From: Sva-07 sp963715285
GTDB taxonomy: Bacteria; Actinomycetota; Acidimicrobiia; Acidimicrobiales; Ilumatobacteraceae
NCBI GenBank assembly: GCA_963715285.1
Contig: CAVQRU010000019.1
Coordinates: 85,847 to 149,846, forward strand
Reading direction: 5' to 3'
Length of the DNA: 64,000 bases
Part shown: piece by piece, positions 51,736 to 61,629 of the stretch
Layout: each line of letters begins with the position of its first letter
Numbering within the stretch: the stretch's first letter is position 1
Made by a program: the position numbers and the translations under genes
Notes under the pieces: generated by a model
Seen by the model: the letters and a program-made list of their open reading frames with translations, nothing else
Database searches by the model: none
Told to the model about the DNA's origin: nothing

Positions 51736-54700
51736 ATGGGCGTTCTCGGCAAGAAAAAGATCATCGTCGTTGCCGCAGCAGTGGCGATCGGCTCGGCGCT
51801 GACCGCAGTGGCGCTGCCGCCGGAGTCGGGCCCAGCAGTTGAGGCGCAGGAGGTTGATCCCTGCGTTGGCGGCGGGCTGCGCAACTCGGGCTTCGAGGAT
51901 GGCGTCGTCGGTGGGGATCCGACATGTTGGACGGTGTCCCAGCGCAACGATCGCGTCCGCGTGGTCGGCGAGGAAGGCCCGTCGTCCAGCGCCGTCTACG
52001 CGGAAAAGGGAATCACGGTCACGCCACCGCTGGGTGACTCGATGCTGGCGATCGGCAACCCGAAGCAGCAGGGCGAGAGCCAGGCGAAGAACCCCGACAT
52101 CGTCAAGCAGACGTTCACGGCAGACAGCGATGCGTTCGAACTGCAGTTCAGGGTCTTCTCCTGGGAACCGGACGGCAACGACGTTGTCAGGGTGTCGATT
52201 TCCGACGACACGGGTAGGTCAGTGCCGGGCGTCACCGCATCGCTGGCACTCGAAGACGTCTTGAAGTACACCAGTGGTGGGTGCAATGGGGGAACGTGTA
52301 GCTACTCGTTCGACACCGGCGGACGCAACGAGAAGCGACTGTTCGACACCGGCACCGTCTGGCGCAAGGCGACCTTCTCCGGTTTGACCGCGACCAACAA
52401 GTACACGATCGAGATCACGATCGGTGGCACCAAGCGGACGTCGTTCGCGACGTGGGGTTACGTCGACAACGTCAACAGCCCGCCGGTCGCCCGCTTCGAC
52501 CTGGATCGCCCCGAAGACTGCACCTTCACGCCGATCGGCACCCTCTACGAGGGCCAGCCGATCCCGTTGAACGACTGCTCCTACGACCCCGACGGCCAGA
52601 TCGTCGATCGTCAGTGGACGATCACGTTCCCCGACACCTTGCCGGGGGCCGAGCCATCCACCACGACTGCGTCCAGCGGATTCATCTATCCGCATGACGA
52701 GGGAACCTATGTGGTCGAACTGACGGTCACAGACAATGAAGGTCTCACCGACACGATCACGGTCGGCGGTCTCGGTGGCACACCGTGTCTTCTGACGGAC
52801 GAGAGGTTCCCGGATGACGAGTCCAGCCCGGGCGTGCAGGCGTCGGATGGCACCTGCCTCCCGGCGCTCATCGTCGAGAACGCTCCGCCGCTCGTCGACG
52901 CCGTCGATGTGCAGGCTGTCGTAGGCAGCGGCGAGGTCGAGGTTGTGGCGCGCTATGGCGACGCCGGTGTGAACGATACCCACAAGGTCGTGGTCGGCGA
53001 GGTCGAGGCGCAGAGGGACGACGATGGCTGTCGTGGGTTCGACCCTACGGCGGCCGCACCCTGCTTTGACGAGGACAATCTGCCCGCCGTCGAGACCGGC
53101 ATCGTCAAGGCGAAAGCCGTCGTACCGCAAACGGTCACGAACCCTGAAACGGGCGACCCGTCGGTCGAAGTGAAGGTGACGGTCGCCGACATGCCCGGAT
53201 TCGGAAAGACCACGCCACCCAGCATGACGCAGGACACCGCAACGATCACGGCGATTGCCAACGATCCGCTGCAGTTCGAGACCGACCCCGAGGCCGAGAC
53301 ACGTGACGAGGCCTCACGGCCGGTGACGATCGGCAAGCGGTACGCCGACTGGATCGATCAGCCGGGTGACGTCGATCTCTTCAGCGTCGGCTGGCCCGGG
53401 ACCGTCGTCGACGATCCCCAGGTGTTGCCGGTGGGGACCGAGCTTCTCGTGAGCCTTCGCGACCTGCCGGCCGACTTCGACGTGGCCGTGCTCGTGGGTC
53501 GATCCGGTGGCACTGCTCCGGGTCAGATCTCGCCGGGTCAGATCTCGCCGGGTCAGATCTCGCCGGGTCAGATCTCGCCGGGTCAGATCTCTCCGGGTCA
53601 GATCTCGCCGGGTCAGATCTCGCCGGGTCAGATCTCGCCGGGTCAGATCTCGCCGGGTCAGATCTCGCCGGGTCAGATCTCGCCGGGTCAGATCTCGCCG
53701 GGTCAGATCTCGGCGCTCTTCCGGGCCCCGGGTCAGATCTCTCCGGGTCAGATCTCGCCGGGTCAGATCTCTCCGGGTCAGATCTCGCCGGGTCAGATCT
53801 CTCCGGGTCAGATCTCCTCGCTGTACGATCTCTTGCTGCCGAGCAACGATCTCGCCCCGTACGACGTCAATCCGTTCCAGTTGTACCCACTGTCGCTGCG
53901 GGCGTACACGGACGTCAGCGGCACGAACCTCAGCGGAACCGACGTCGACATCGACGAACTCGGCCTTGGCGACTTGGCTCGACGGCCTCGAGGTCGCCGG
54001 CTACTCGGCGAATCGCGGGTTGGAGGACGACACGGTGCTGGTTCGAATCAACGAGCCGGGGACCGAGGTCTACGTCGTCGTGATCGGCGCCAACAACCAG
54101 TTCAGCAACGTCGAGCCCTACGCCCTCCAGATCGAGGGCTCGGCACCGTTCGACTCGACCGTGCTCGCCGCCGGCCGGATCGATCCCGACAAGCTCGAAC
54201 TGTTCGGTGGCACGTGTGCACGCGTTGCAGCGCGGGGGCCTGGTGAGCTCGGGAGACGTCCTGTACGACGTCCTGCATTCAGCGGATGGTGTCGCCGTAG
54301 ACAAGGACACGCTGTTCGTCACCTCGAAGGCTCGGCTCGAGTTTGCAGACCCCTCGGAGGCATCAATTGCGCTCGATGGCATCAAGGAACTCGTCAACGA
54401 CGTCGGTGGCTCGATTATCGATGTCCGCTCGGATGCGTGGACCGCGTGGGACGACAACACCTGCGATCCGGCAGCCGCGAACGCAGTCGCCGAGGACGTC
54501 AGGGCCGCCGTGCAGAAAGCTCTGTCGAACGGTGACTACGAGTACGTCGTGGTCGTCGGCGGCGATGACGTGATCCCGTTCCTGCGGGTCGTCGACGAGA
54601 CGACGTACGCCAACGAGACGCAGTACGTCTCGAGTTCGTTCCTCGCCCCCGGCCAGCCGCTGTTCGCCAGCAAGGCCGGCGGGTTCAACCTGACCGATGC

Positions 54701-57197
54701 GCACCTCACCGATGAGGTGCCGACCCCGTGGCGCGGCCGGTCGTTGTGGGTCGGCGACCTGCCGACGTCTCGCCTGGTCGAGACCGAGGTGGAGATCGCC
54801 GATCAGGTCGATGCGTACCTCACCAGTGGCGGCCTCGCCGACCTCGGCAAGACGGCACTCGTCACCGGCAGCGAGTTCTTCGACGACGGCGCCGAAGCAG
54901 TTGCAGCGGCGCTCGAGGATGGCGGAGCAACGGTCGATCGAATCATCGATCCGGCGAACTGCCCCCGCAGCCGATCTGGCGACGGCAGACGACTACCTGT
55001 GTTCGGTCTTCGGGGTTGCGAGTGCCTGTGATGGGACGACCCCGGAGCTGACGCTGTCCGACTCGGTCGCAATCAACGACATCAACGCGCACTACCTGCA
55101 CTTCGCGACGTTCTCGCCAACGGGTGCAGCGACGGCCGACCCGTCCGAGATCATCGGTTCGACGGCTGTGGCCAACGGAGCGCCGGGATCGGGCATCGCG
55201 GCCGGTTCGTTCTACCTGACCATCGGGTGTCATGGCGGTCTCGCCGTGCCCGACGACGAGGTGCAGGTCGACGAGGTCGCCCCCGGTCTGCGGGCCAGCC
55301 TCGACTGGGCCCAGGCGCTCGGGCAGCGCAGGCGGTGATGATCGGCAACACCGGCTTCGGTCTCGGTGAGGACACCGGTGTCGCCTACACCGAGTTGCTC
55401 CACCAGTACCTCGCCGAGGAACTTCTGGTCCAGCCGACGGTCGGCGACGCGCTCGTGGCTGCGCAACAGCGTTATCTCACGTCGATCACGCAGTTCGACG
55501 AGTACCACGAGAAGACGATGATCCAGACCACGATGTACGGCCTGGCCTTCTACGAGATCCCGGCCCCCGAACCGCAGGGGTTCGCATCGACCGCAACGCT
55601 CACCGAGTCCGTGGCAGAGCAGCTGCCGGCCCAGACATCGCAGCCGTTCCAGGCAACGGTCGACGGTGCTTCAGTCACTGCTGGCCTCGTTGAGGTCGAG
55701 ACCGACCGAGGCCACTACTACGAGGCCGACGATGTGCTCGTCACCAACGAGCGCCCGAAGCAGCCGCTGATCGTGCGGGAGCTGGCTTCCGAGCCCCTCC
55801 CGGTCCACGGTGTGCTCATCCGGGGCCCAGGCGATGGCACGGGACCGTACGGCAACCTCGCCGGAAGCTACGTAGACGAATCCGGCTTCAACCCGGTCAT
55901 CCACACCCCGAACTCGGAGTGGTTGTCGGGGGGTGGCGAGCCACAGGTGTGTCTCGACGCCTGGTGGCCGTCGACACTCGCCCAGGTCAACACCCAGGAC
56001 CTGGGTGGGGGAGAACTCTTCCAGACCCTGAGCATCAAGCCCGGCCAGTTCCGCTGCGACTCGGCCGTCCCCGAGGTCAGGGGCACGCAGCGGCTGTTCG
56101 ACGATCTCCCGCTCGAGCTGTTGCGCTCCCCCGACGACGACTGGGACGCTCCGATCATCCGCCAGGTCGACTTCGAGGCCGCAGAGACGCCGGGTGCGCT
56201 GGCGGTCACCATGCGACTCGACACGAACGACGATCTCGACCAGATCGTTGTGCTCCGGCTGCTGGGCGGGGCGATCACCTCGCAGGACATCACGGACTTC
56301 GTCAAGGACCCGGACGGGACGACCGTCACGTTCGAGATTCCGGACATCAGGGCCAACGAGGGCTTCCTGATCCAGCTCGCCGACACCTCCGGCAACGTCA
56401 CCACCTACACGGGCAAGTCGACCGTGCCGAGTGTGATCGACATCGAAGCCAGTGGGCCGAGCTTCTTGGTCGACGGTGAACCCGTCACCCTCACGGTGAC
56501 GATTCCTGATTTCGCGAACCAAGGGCTCGTCGAGCCCGTGTGGTACGCGTGGGACTTCGGGGCCAGCGTGCTCTTCGAGGGTCGATCCGTCAGTCAGATG
56601 AGCGCGTTGGTGGAACCGGACACGATCAACGCCGACGGCGACGCCGTGATCGACGTGACCGTGCTCTACGACGACACGGCACCCGACCCGATCATCGCCA
56701 CCACCAGGGTGGTCGATTCCGACGGAGGAATCGGCGTCGATCGTCTCACGATCCGACCGGCGTGTGACGTCGCCAACCTTCCCGACCTGCCCGACGCCGA
56801 CATCGTGGGCTGCGGGCTCGACTTCGACGCAGCGACCGCATCCGGGGACCCGGCTGCGGGCTTCACCGTCGCTGTGGCCGGCGTGATCTCGCCCGATTAC
56901 CAGTACCGCATCGGCTTCGACACCGACGGCAACGGCGGCGTCGACAAGACGATCAAGTACGACAACGGGAAGTTGACCGGTTCGCTGGATGCGACGGCAG
57001 TCGTCAACGAGGCCGGCGACGAACTCCTCGTCACGGTGCCGCTCGCCGACATCGTGACGGCGTGCCCGGACGACCCCTCCAAGCAGTGCGTGATCTGGCA
57101 GTTCGAGACCCAGGGCGGCATCGCCGGCGGCCCAGGCCAGGGATTCCTCGACCGGGCCCGTGACGAGCTGACGGTCACCGAGGTGCCTTCCACATAG
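51736..57197 (+). pseudogene. Giant secreted PGQIS-repeat protein with PKD and C25-like domains, broken by four frameshifts
   Basis: Intact, this would be about 1820 residues. Signal peptide (KKKIIVVAAAVAIGSALTAVALP), an N-terminal beta-rich domain, a PKD-like domain (PPVARFDLDRP to TVTDNEGLTD, about 255-345), 19 PGQIS pentapeptides (53518-53817), then an adhesive domain (VAGYSANRGLEDDTVLVRI), a gingipain/C25-like caspase-fold domain (YEYVVVVGGDDVIPFLRVVDET, SLWVGDLPTSRLVE, TIGCHGGL, MIGNTGFGLGE) and a long beta-rich tail to 57197. The coding sense jumps frame near 53974, 54212, 54960 and 55318-55330; the first three fit one extra T each, the fourth one missing base. No stop-codon-free reading exists. 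No LPXTG or membrane anchor is seen at the end. Confidence 0.8.
53518..53817 (+). repeat. 19 tandem copies of a 15-bp unit encoding PGQIS
   Basis: Unit CCGGGTCAGATCTCG. Thirteen copies run 53518-53712, then 15 bp encoding ALFRA, then six copies 53728-53817. Copies are identical except for TCT or TCC at the serine codon, which implies recent expansion by slippage or recombination. Each unit carries an AGATCT hexamer. Confidence 0.97.
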
Positions 57198-57272
57198 CGC
57201 TCGCTCGGCATCCCCACGACCAGATCGGTGAGCCACCACTTCGTGCACTACACGGTGGGCGCCTGCCAGAAG

Positions 57273-57278
57273 TAGGGT
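57273..57278 (+). promoter_or_regulatory. -10 hexamer of the Gfo/Idh/MocA gene
   Basis: TAGGGT, seven bases before GTG 57286. Confidence 0.45.
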
Positions 57279-57285
57279 CGATCAC

Positions 57286-58425
57286 GTGACGAACGAAACG
57301 ATCCGTTACGGCATCATCGGGAGCGGGATGATGGGCGGCGAGCACATCCTCGACCTCAACCACGTCGACGGCGCCGCCGTGGTGGCGCTCGCCGACCCGG
57401 TGGAGTCCAGCATCGAGTGGGGGCTCGGCTGCGTCGAGTCCGGACCGGGCGGCGCCGAGGCGAAGAGCAGGGTCGCCACCTACGCCGACCATCGGGAGTT
57501 GCTCGCCGATCCGAACGTCGACGTGGTCGTGATCACCACTCCGAACTTCACCCACGCGGCGATCCTCGCCGACGTGCTCGCCACCGACAAGCACGTGCTG
57601 ATCGAGAAGCCGCTGTGCACGCGCGTCGAGGACTGCCTGCGCGTGGTCGAGGCGGCCCGCCACCGTGATGCGATCACGTGGATGGGGCTCCAGTACCGGT
57701 ACATGCCGACCCCGGCCGCGATGCTCGAGCAGCTCGATTCGGGTGTCTGCGGTACCACCCACATGGTGTCGATCAGGGAACACCGCTACCCGTTCCTCGG
57801 CAAGGTCGGCGACTGGAACCGGTTCACCCGCAACACCGGCGGCACCCTCGTGGAGAAGTGCTGTCACTTCTTCGACCTGATGCACCTCGTCGCCGGCGCG
57901 CACCCGGTGCGGGTGATGGCGAGTGGCGGCCAGGACGTCAACCACCTCGACGAGTACTACGAGGTCGATGGCCGGATGGAGCGCTCCGACATCCTCGACA
58001 ACGCGTTCGTGATCGTCGAGTTCGCCAACGGCGTGCGGGGCATGCTCGACCTGTGCATGTTCGCCGAAGGCGGCCGGTACGAGCAGGAGCTCGCGATCAC
58101 CGGCGATGTGGCCAAGCTCGAAGCGACCGTTCCCGGTGACACGGTGTGGGTCGGTGAACGTGCCAAGGCGGAAGGCCATGGACACAACATCGGACACGGC
58201 GTGCGCGAGGTGGCAGCGCCGATGGACCCCCGTGTGCCGTACCCCGACTTCCACCAGGGTGCGAGCTTCATGGAGCACCTCCACCTGCTCGACGCGATCC
58301 GTGCCGGACGGCCCGAGGCGGTCACGGTCACCGAGGGGATGTGGGCGGTCGCGACCGGCGCTGCAGCGCACCGATCGATCGACGAACGCCGCCCGGTCGA
58401 ACTCGCCGAGTTCGGTCTCAGCTGA
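57286..58425 (+). CDS. Gfo/Idh/MocA-family oxidoreductase
   Basis: A 379-residue NAD(P)-dependent sugar or cyclitol dehydrogenase. YGIIGSGMMGGEHILDLNHV is the nucleotide loop; HVLIEKPLCT carries the catalytic EKP lysine; the second domain holds GGTLVEKCCHFFDLMHLVAG with the conserved His/Asp pair. It resembles inositol 2-dehydrogenase-like members. It is convergent, with six bases between stops, to the DHQS-like gene, and probably belongs functionally with the next three genes. Confidence 0.9.
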   Translation: MTNETIRYGIIGSGMMGGEHILDLNHVDGAAVVALADPVESSIEWGLGCVESGPGGAEAKSRVATYADHRELLADPNVDVVVITTPNFTHAAILADVLATDKHVLIEKPLCTRVEDCLRVVEAARHRDAITWMGLQYRYMPTPAAMLEQLDSGVCGTTHMVSIREHRYPFLGKVGDWNRFTRNTGGTLVEKCCHFFDLMHLVAGAHPVRVMASGGQDVNHLDEYYEVDGRMERSDILDNAFVIVEFANGVRGMLDLCMFAEGGRYEQELAITGDVAKLEATVPGDTVWVGERAKAEGHGHNIGHGVREVAAPMDPRVPYPDFHQGASFMEHLHLLDAIRAGRPEAVTVTEGMWAVATGAAAHRSIDERRPVELAEFGLS

Positions 58426-58431
58426 CGCCCG

Positions 58432-59487
58432 TCAGCTTCTCGGCAGGGTGAGCGCGAAGTCGTAGGCCGCGTCGGCGTCGTCCGTCGTCAACTCGCGCAG
58501 GTCCGCGACTCCGACGTCGAGGCCTTCGGCGTGGGAGTACGCCCTGAGCCCGACGAGGTTGTCGACGAACTCGGCGCGGCTGATCCGGAGATCGTCGGGA
58601 TGGGCGGTGACGCCGGCCTGCGACACGATGCGGTGCGCGAACTCCGGGTCGTTGCCCTGGACGTGGGCGAGCGCGACGACAGCGAACGAGATCAGCTCGC
58701 CGTGCACGTGGTGCACACCGGTGGCGTGCTCGTACGCATAGGCCCAGAAGTGTTCCGACCCCTCCTCGAACCGGCTGTGCCCGAGGCGACCGGACATCGC
58801 GCCGACGCGCCGGTACGCGTCGGCGAGGAAACGCACGCCATCGGGAGTGACCGCCACGATGTCCGGCACGGCGGCGTCGAGTTCGAGCAGCAGTGACTCC
58901 CCGAGAGCCGCGCCGTCCTCGTCCCACCCGACGCCCTCGCCGACCGCGACCGCCGCTCGCCAGTCGTGGAGCCCGGTGTGGCACGACAGCACGTCGCCCA
59001 CCCCGGCACGATTGAGGCGAGCGGGCGCGCTGCGGACGAGATCGATGTCGAGCACGACGACCTCGGGTTCGATCGTTCCGACGTAGCGGACCCGACCGTC
59101 CGCACGGATGCCGATCGCATCGGTGAAGCCGGCGTCGACCGAGGTGATCGTCGGGATCTGGACGAGCGGGAGTCCTCGCTTCCAGGCGAGGTACTTCGCG
59201 GTGTCGAGGGCGGTGCCGCCGCCGAAGCCGACGACGATCTCCGCGCGGTCGTCGGCGGTGGACTCGACGTCGCGGTCGAGCTTGGCGAGCTCCATGTCGT
59301 GCGCCATCACCACGGTGACCGGCGCCGGAACCCGATCGGCGATCGACGCCCACGGTGGGTCGTTGACGGCGATGAGGTACGGCGGCAGATCGTTGAGCGT
59401 CGCGACAGCGGTCTGCTCCACGCACTCGAAGGGTGTGCCGCCGGGCGAGGCGTCACTGGTGTTCTGGTCGGTGTGCTCGTCGCTCAT
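58432..59487 (-). CDS. Glycerol-1-phosphate dehydrogenase/DHQS-like metal-dependent dehydrogenase
   Basis: A 351-residue member of the iron-containing alcohol dehydrogenase/dehydroquinate-synthase-like superfamily. The nucleotide loop is VGFGGGTALDTAKYLA; TSVDAGFTDAIGIRADGRVRYVG and DIDLVRSAPARLNRAGVGDVLS follow the AraM/EgsA pattern; metal ligands are the Asp of GVGDVLS and histidines in GSEHFW and VHHVHGEL. Its natural substrate could be a phosphorylated polyol or a cyclitol precursor. ATG 59487 overlaps the aminotransferase stop, so they are one operon. Confidence 0.82.
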   Translation of the reverse strand: MSDEHTDQNTSDASPGGTPFECVEQTAVATLNDLPPYLIAVNDPPWASIADRVPAPVTVVMAHDMELAKLDRDVESTADDRAEIVVGFGGGTALDTAKYLAWKRGLPLVQIPTITSVDAGFTDAIGIRADGRVRYVGTIEPEVVVLDIDLVRSAPARLNRAGVGDVLSCHTGLHDWRAAVAVGEGVGWDEDGAALGESLLLELDAAVPDIVAVTPDGVRFLADAYRRVGAMSGRLGHSRFEEGSEHFWAYAYEHATGVHHVHGELISFAVVALAHVQGNDPEFAHRIVSQAGVTAHPDDLRISRAEFVDNLVGLRAYSHAEGLDVGVADLRELTTDDADAAYDFALTLPRS

Positions 59488-60710
59488 CGCGTCACCAGCT
59501 CCGCGGCATGGCGCTGGACCTTCTCGACGGCTCGAACGACATCGAGTGCGTCGTCCTCCGTCCCCATCAGGACCGACGTGGTGAACCACAGCGTCGTGTC
59601 GGCCAGGTGCTCGGTGACCGGGAGCGAGAGTTCGGCGAAGTCCTGCATCCCGGTGCGTTCGCGAAAGCGCGGGGCGAATCCGTTGCGGTCGCGGAACACG
59701 TCGAGTCGGTGGATGGGTGGGTACGCCATCGTGAGTGGGATCCCCTCGGCGGCGAGGGCGAGCCGCACCGGTTCACGGTCGACGCCGAACTCGTGGGGGT
59801 CGATGCGCACGACGTAGCAGTAGTTGCCCTGGCGGTCGCAGCGAGGGTCGCGCGTCTGTGGATGCACCCCGGGGATCGTGGCCAGTGCGTTGTCGAGCAG
59901 CGCCGAGCGCTCGTCGCGCCGGGCGGCCTGCTCCTCGAACCGTTCGAGTTGCGCGAGCAACACCGCGCCCTGCCATTCGGTCATCCGGTAGTTCCCTCCG
60001 AGTGCGAAGTGGGAGTAGAACCACTCGCCGGGGCGTCGGCCGCAGTCGCTGTACGACGCGGCGCTCGCTCGAACCTCGGGGTCGGTGGTGACGATCGCAC
60101 CGCCCTCCCCGCCGGTCATCAGCTTCGATGCCTGGAACGAGTAGGTGCCGGCCGAACCGAACGTGCCGACCATCTGCCCGTTGAACAACGACCCGTGCGC
60201 ATGGGCGCAGTCCTCGATGAGCACGAGGTCACGACGGGCACAGATCTCGGTGAGACGTTCCATGTCGGCGGGATGGCCGGCGATGTGGACGGCGATGACG
60301 GCTCGTGTGCGTTCGGTGATCGCGGCCTCGACGGCGTCCGGATCGATGCATCCCGTGCCGAGTTCCACGTCGACCAGGACCGGACTCGCGTTCACCATGA
60401 GCACCGACGCCGCGGTGGCGACGAACGTCCAGCTCGGCACGATCACCTCGTCGCCCTGGCCGACACCGGTGGCGAGCAGCGCCACCTCGATCGCATGCGA
60501 GCCGTTGGTGACGGCCACGGCAGGTCCGGTGCCGTGCAGCTCGCCCCACGCATGCTCGAACTCGTGGACCCGGGTTCCCTGCGTCGACCACCACCGGCCG
60601 CTGTCGAGCACGTCGAGCAGCAGCTCACGCTCGCGATCGTCGTGCTCGGGCCAGGCCGGGTACGCCACCGTGCGGACGGGCGGTCCACCGTGGATCGCGA
60701 GTTCGCTCAT
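59484..60710 (-). CDS. DegT/DnrJ/EryC1/StrS-family aminotransferase
   Basis: A 408-residue PLP aminotransferase for sugars or cyclitols. VTNGSHAIEVALLATGVGQGDEVIVPSWTFVATA, IEDCAHAHG and the PLP lysine in SFQASKLMTGGEGG are the family motifs. Members make amino sugars and, as in StsC, scyllo-inosamine from a keto-inositol. Together with the cyclitol-type dehydrogenase and a PIG-L deacetylase next door it suggests an aminocyclitol or amino-sugar route. GATCAT lies six bases before ATG 60710. Confidence 0.92.
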   Translation of the reverse strand: MSELAIHGGPPVRTVAYPAWPEHDDRERELLLDVLDSGRWWSTQGTRVHEFEHAWGELHGTGPAVAVTNGSHAIEVALLATGVGQGDEVIVPSWTFVATAASVLMVNASPVLVDVELGTGCIDPDAVEAAITERTRAVIAVHIAGHPADMERLTEICARRDLVLIEDCAHAHGSLFNGQMVGTFGSAGTYSFQASKLMTGGEGGAIVTTDPEVRASAASYSDCGRRPGEWFYSHFALGGNYRMTEWQGAVLLAQLERFEEQAARRDERSALLDNALATIPGVHPQTRDPRCDRQGNYCYVVRIDPHEFGVDREPVRLALAAEGIPLTMAYPPIHRLDVFRDRNGFAPRFRERTGMQDFAELSLPVTEHLADTTLWFTTSVLMGTEDDALDVVRAVEKVQRHAAELVTR

Positions 60711-60732
60711 CCGGTCATGATCGCACCCCGGC

Positions 60733-60738
60733 TACGGT
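60733..60738 (+). promoter_or_regulatory. -10 hexamer of the PIG-L gene
   Basis: TACGGT, seven bases before GTG 60746, in the 35-bp gap shared with the divergent DegT gene. Confidence 0.45.
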
Positions 60739-60745
60739 TCGGGCC

Positions 60746-61603
60746 GTGTCGACCGTCGTCCGCACGATCGAACCCGGAGGTGGCCGCGTCGTGCTCGTGG
60801 TGGTGGCGCACGCCGACGATGTCGCATTGTTCCTCGGCGGCACGGTCGCCGCCTGGGTCGATTCCGGTTGGCGCGTCGTGGTGGTGCGGGCCACCGATGA
60901 TCGCTGGGATTCGGTCGGGTCCGACGAGCGCTCGACTGCCGCTGCCAACCGCGACGAGTTCGAGCGGGCGTGTGCCGTTCTCGGGGTCGCCGAGATCGTG
61001 GAACTCGGCTATCCGACCGACATGCTCGGTGACGTCTCGACGGTCGAGCTGCGTGAGCACGTGATCCGAGCTGTTCGGACCCACCGGCCGTATGCGCTCG
61101 TGTCGTTCGATCCGTACGCGATGTACGGCGAGGACAACCTCGATCACATCACGGTCGCCCGGGCGGTCGACGAGTCGTTCTGGACGAGCCAGTTCGATCT
61201 CCATCATCCCGAGCACTTCGACGCCGACCGACCCGGTGGTGCGCTCGCACCGCACGGCTGTTTCGAACGGTGGTACTTCGGGCGCCGCGTCGAGGACGTC
61301 ACCGACGTCGTCGACATCTCCGCCACGCTCGACCGCAAGATCGAGGCAGGCTGCTGCCACCGCACGATGATGCTCAACTTCTTCAACCAGCTCCGCCTGC
61401 AGTCCGACACGGGCGGCTGGTCGATCCCGGCCGTCGACGAGGCGCTCGCTGCCGGTCGTGTCGACGAGTTGCTGCCGCAGTTGTTGCGTTCGGCGAGCGA
61501 GGGGGTCGGCGCGAAGTACGGGGTCGGTGCCGCCGAGGAGTTCCGGGTGGTCACCTTCGGTGGCATGCAGGGGCTCCTCGAGGCCCTCGGTCGCCGACAC
61601 TGA
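60746..61603 (+). CDS. PIG-L-family (LmbE-like) deacetylase
   Basis: A 285-residue zinc deacetylase. The first motif reads AHADDV instead of the usual AHPDDE, keeping the zinc ligands His22 and Asp25 but losing the motif's glutamate; the third ligand histidine is in NLDHITVARAV. Family members such as MshB remove N-acetyl groups from glucosamine conjugates including mycothiol precursors. Located divergently from a DegT aminotransferase, so it may deacetylate the product or intermediate of that cluster. Confidence 0.88.
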   Translation: MSTVVRTIEPGGGRVVLVVVAHADDVALFLGGTVAAWVDSGWRVVVVRATDDRWDSVGSDERSTAAANRDEFERACAVLGVAEIVELGYPTDMLGDVSTVELREHVIRAVRTHRPYALVSFDPYAMYGEDNLDHITVARAVDESFWTSQFDLHHPEHFDADRPGGALAPHGCFERWYFGRRVEDVTDVVDISATLDRKIEAGCCHRTMMLNFFNQLRLQSDTGGWSIPAVDEALAAGRVDELLPQLLRSASEGVGAKYGVGAAEEFRVVTFGGMQGLLEALGRRH

Positions 61604-61629
61604 CGGCCGGTCGGGATTGCCGCCCGCCG

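Noticed and set aside
53518..53817. CRISPR-like array at the PGQIS repeats
   Set aside because: Units are 15 bp, contiguous, in frame with the protein and without spacers; no cas genes nearby.
53960..55335. Programmed ribosomal frameshifting in the PGQIS gene
   Set aside because: Four shifts of mixed direction without slippery heptamers or downstream stimulators make recoding very unlikely.
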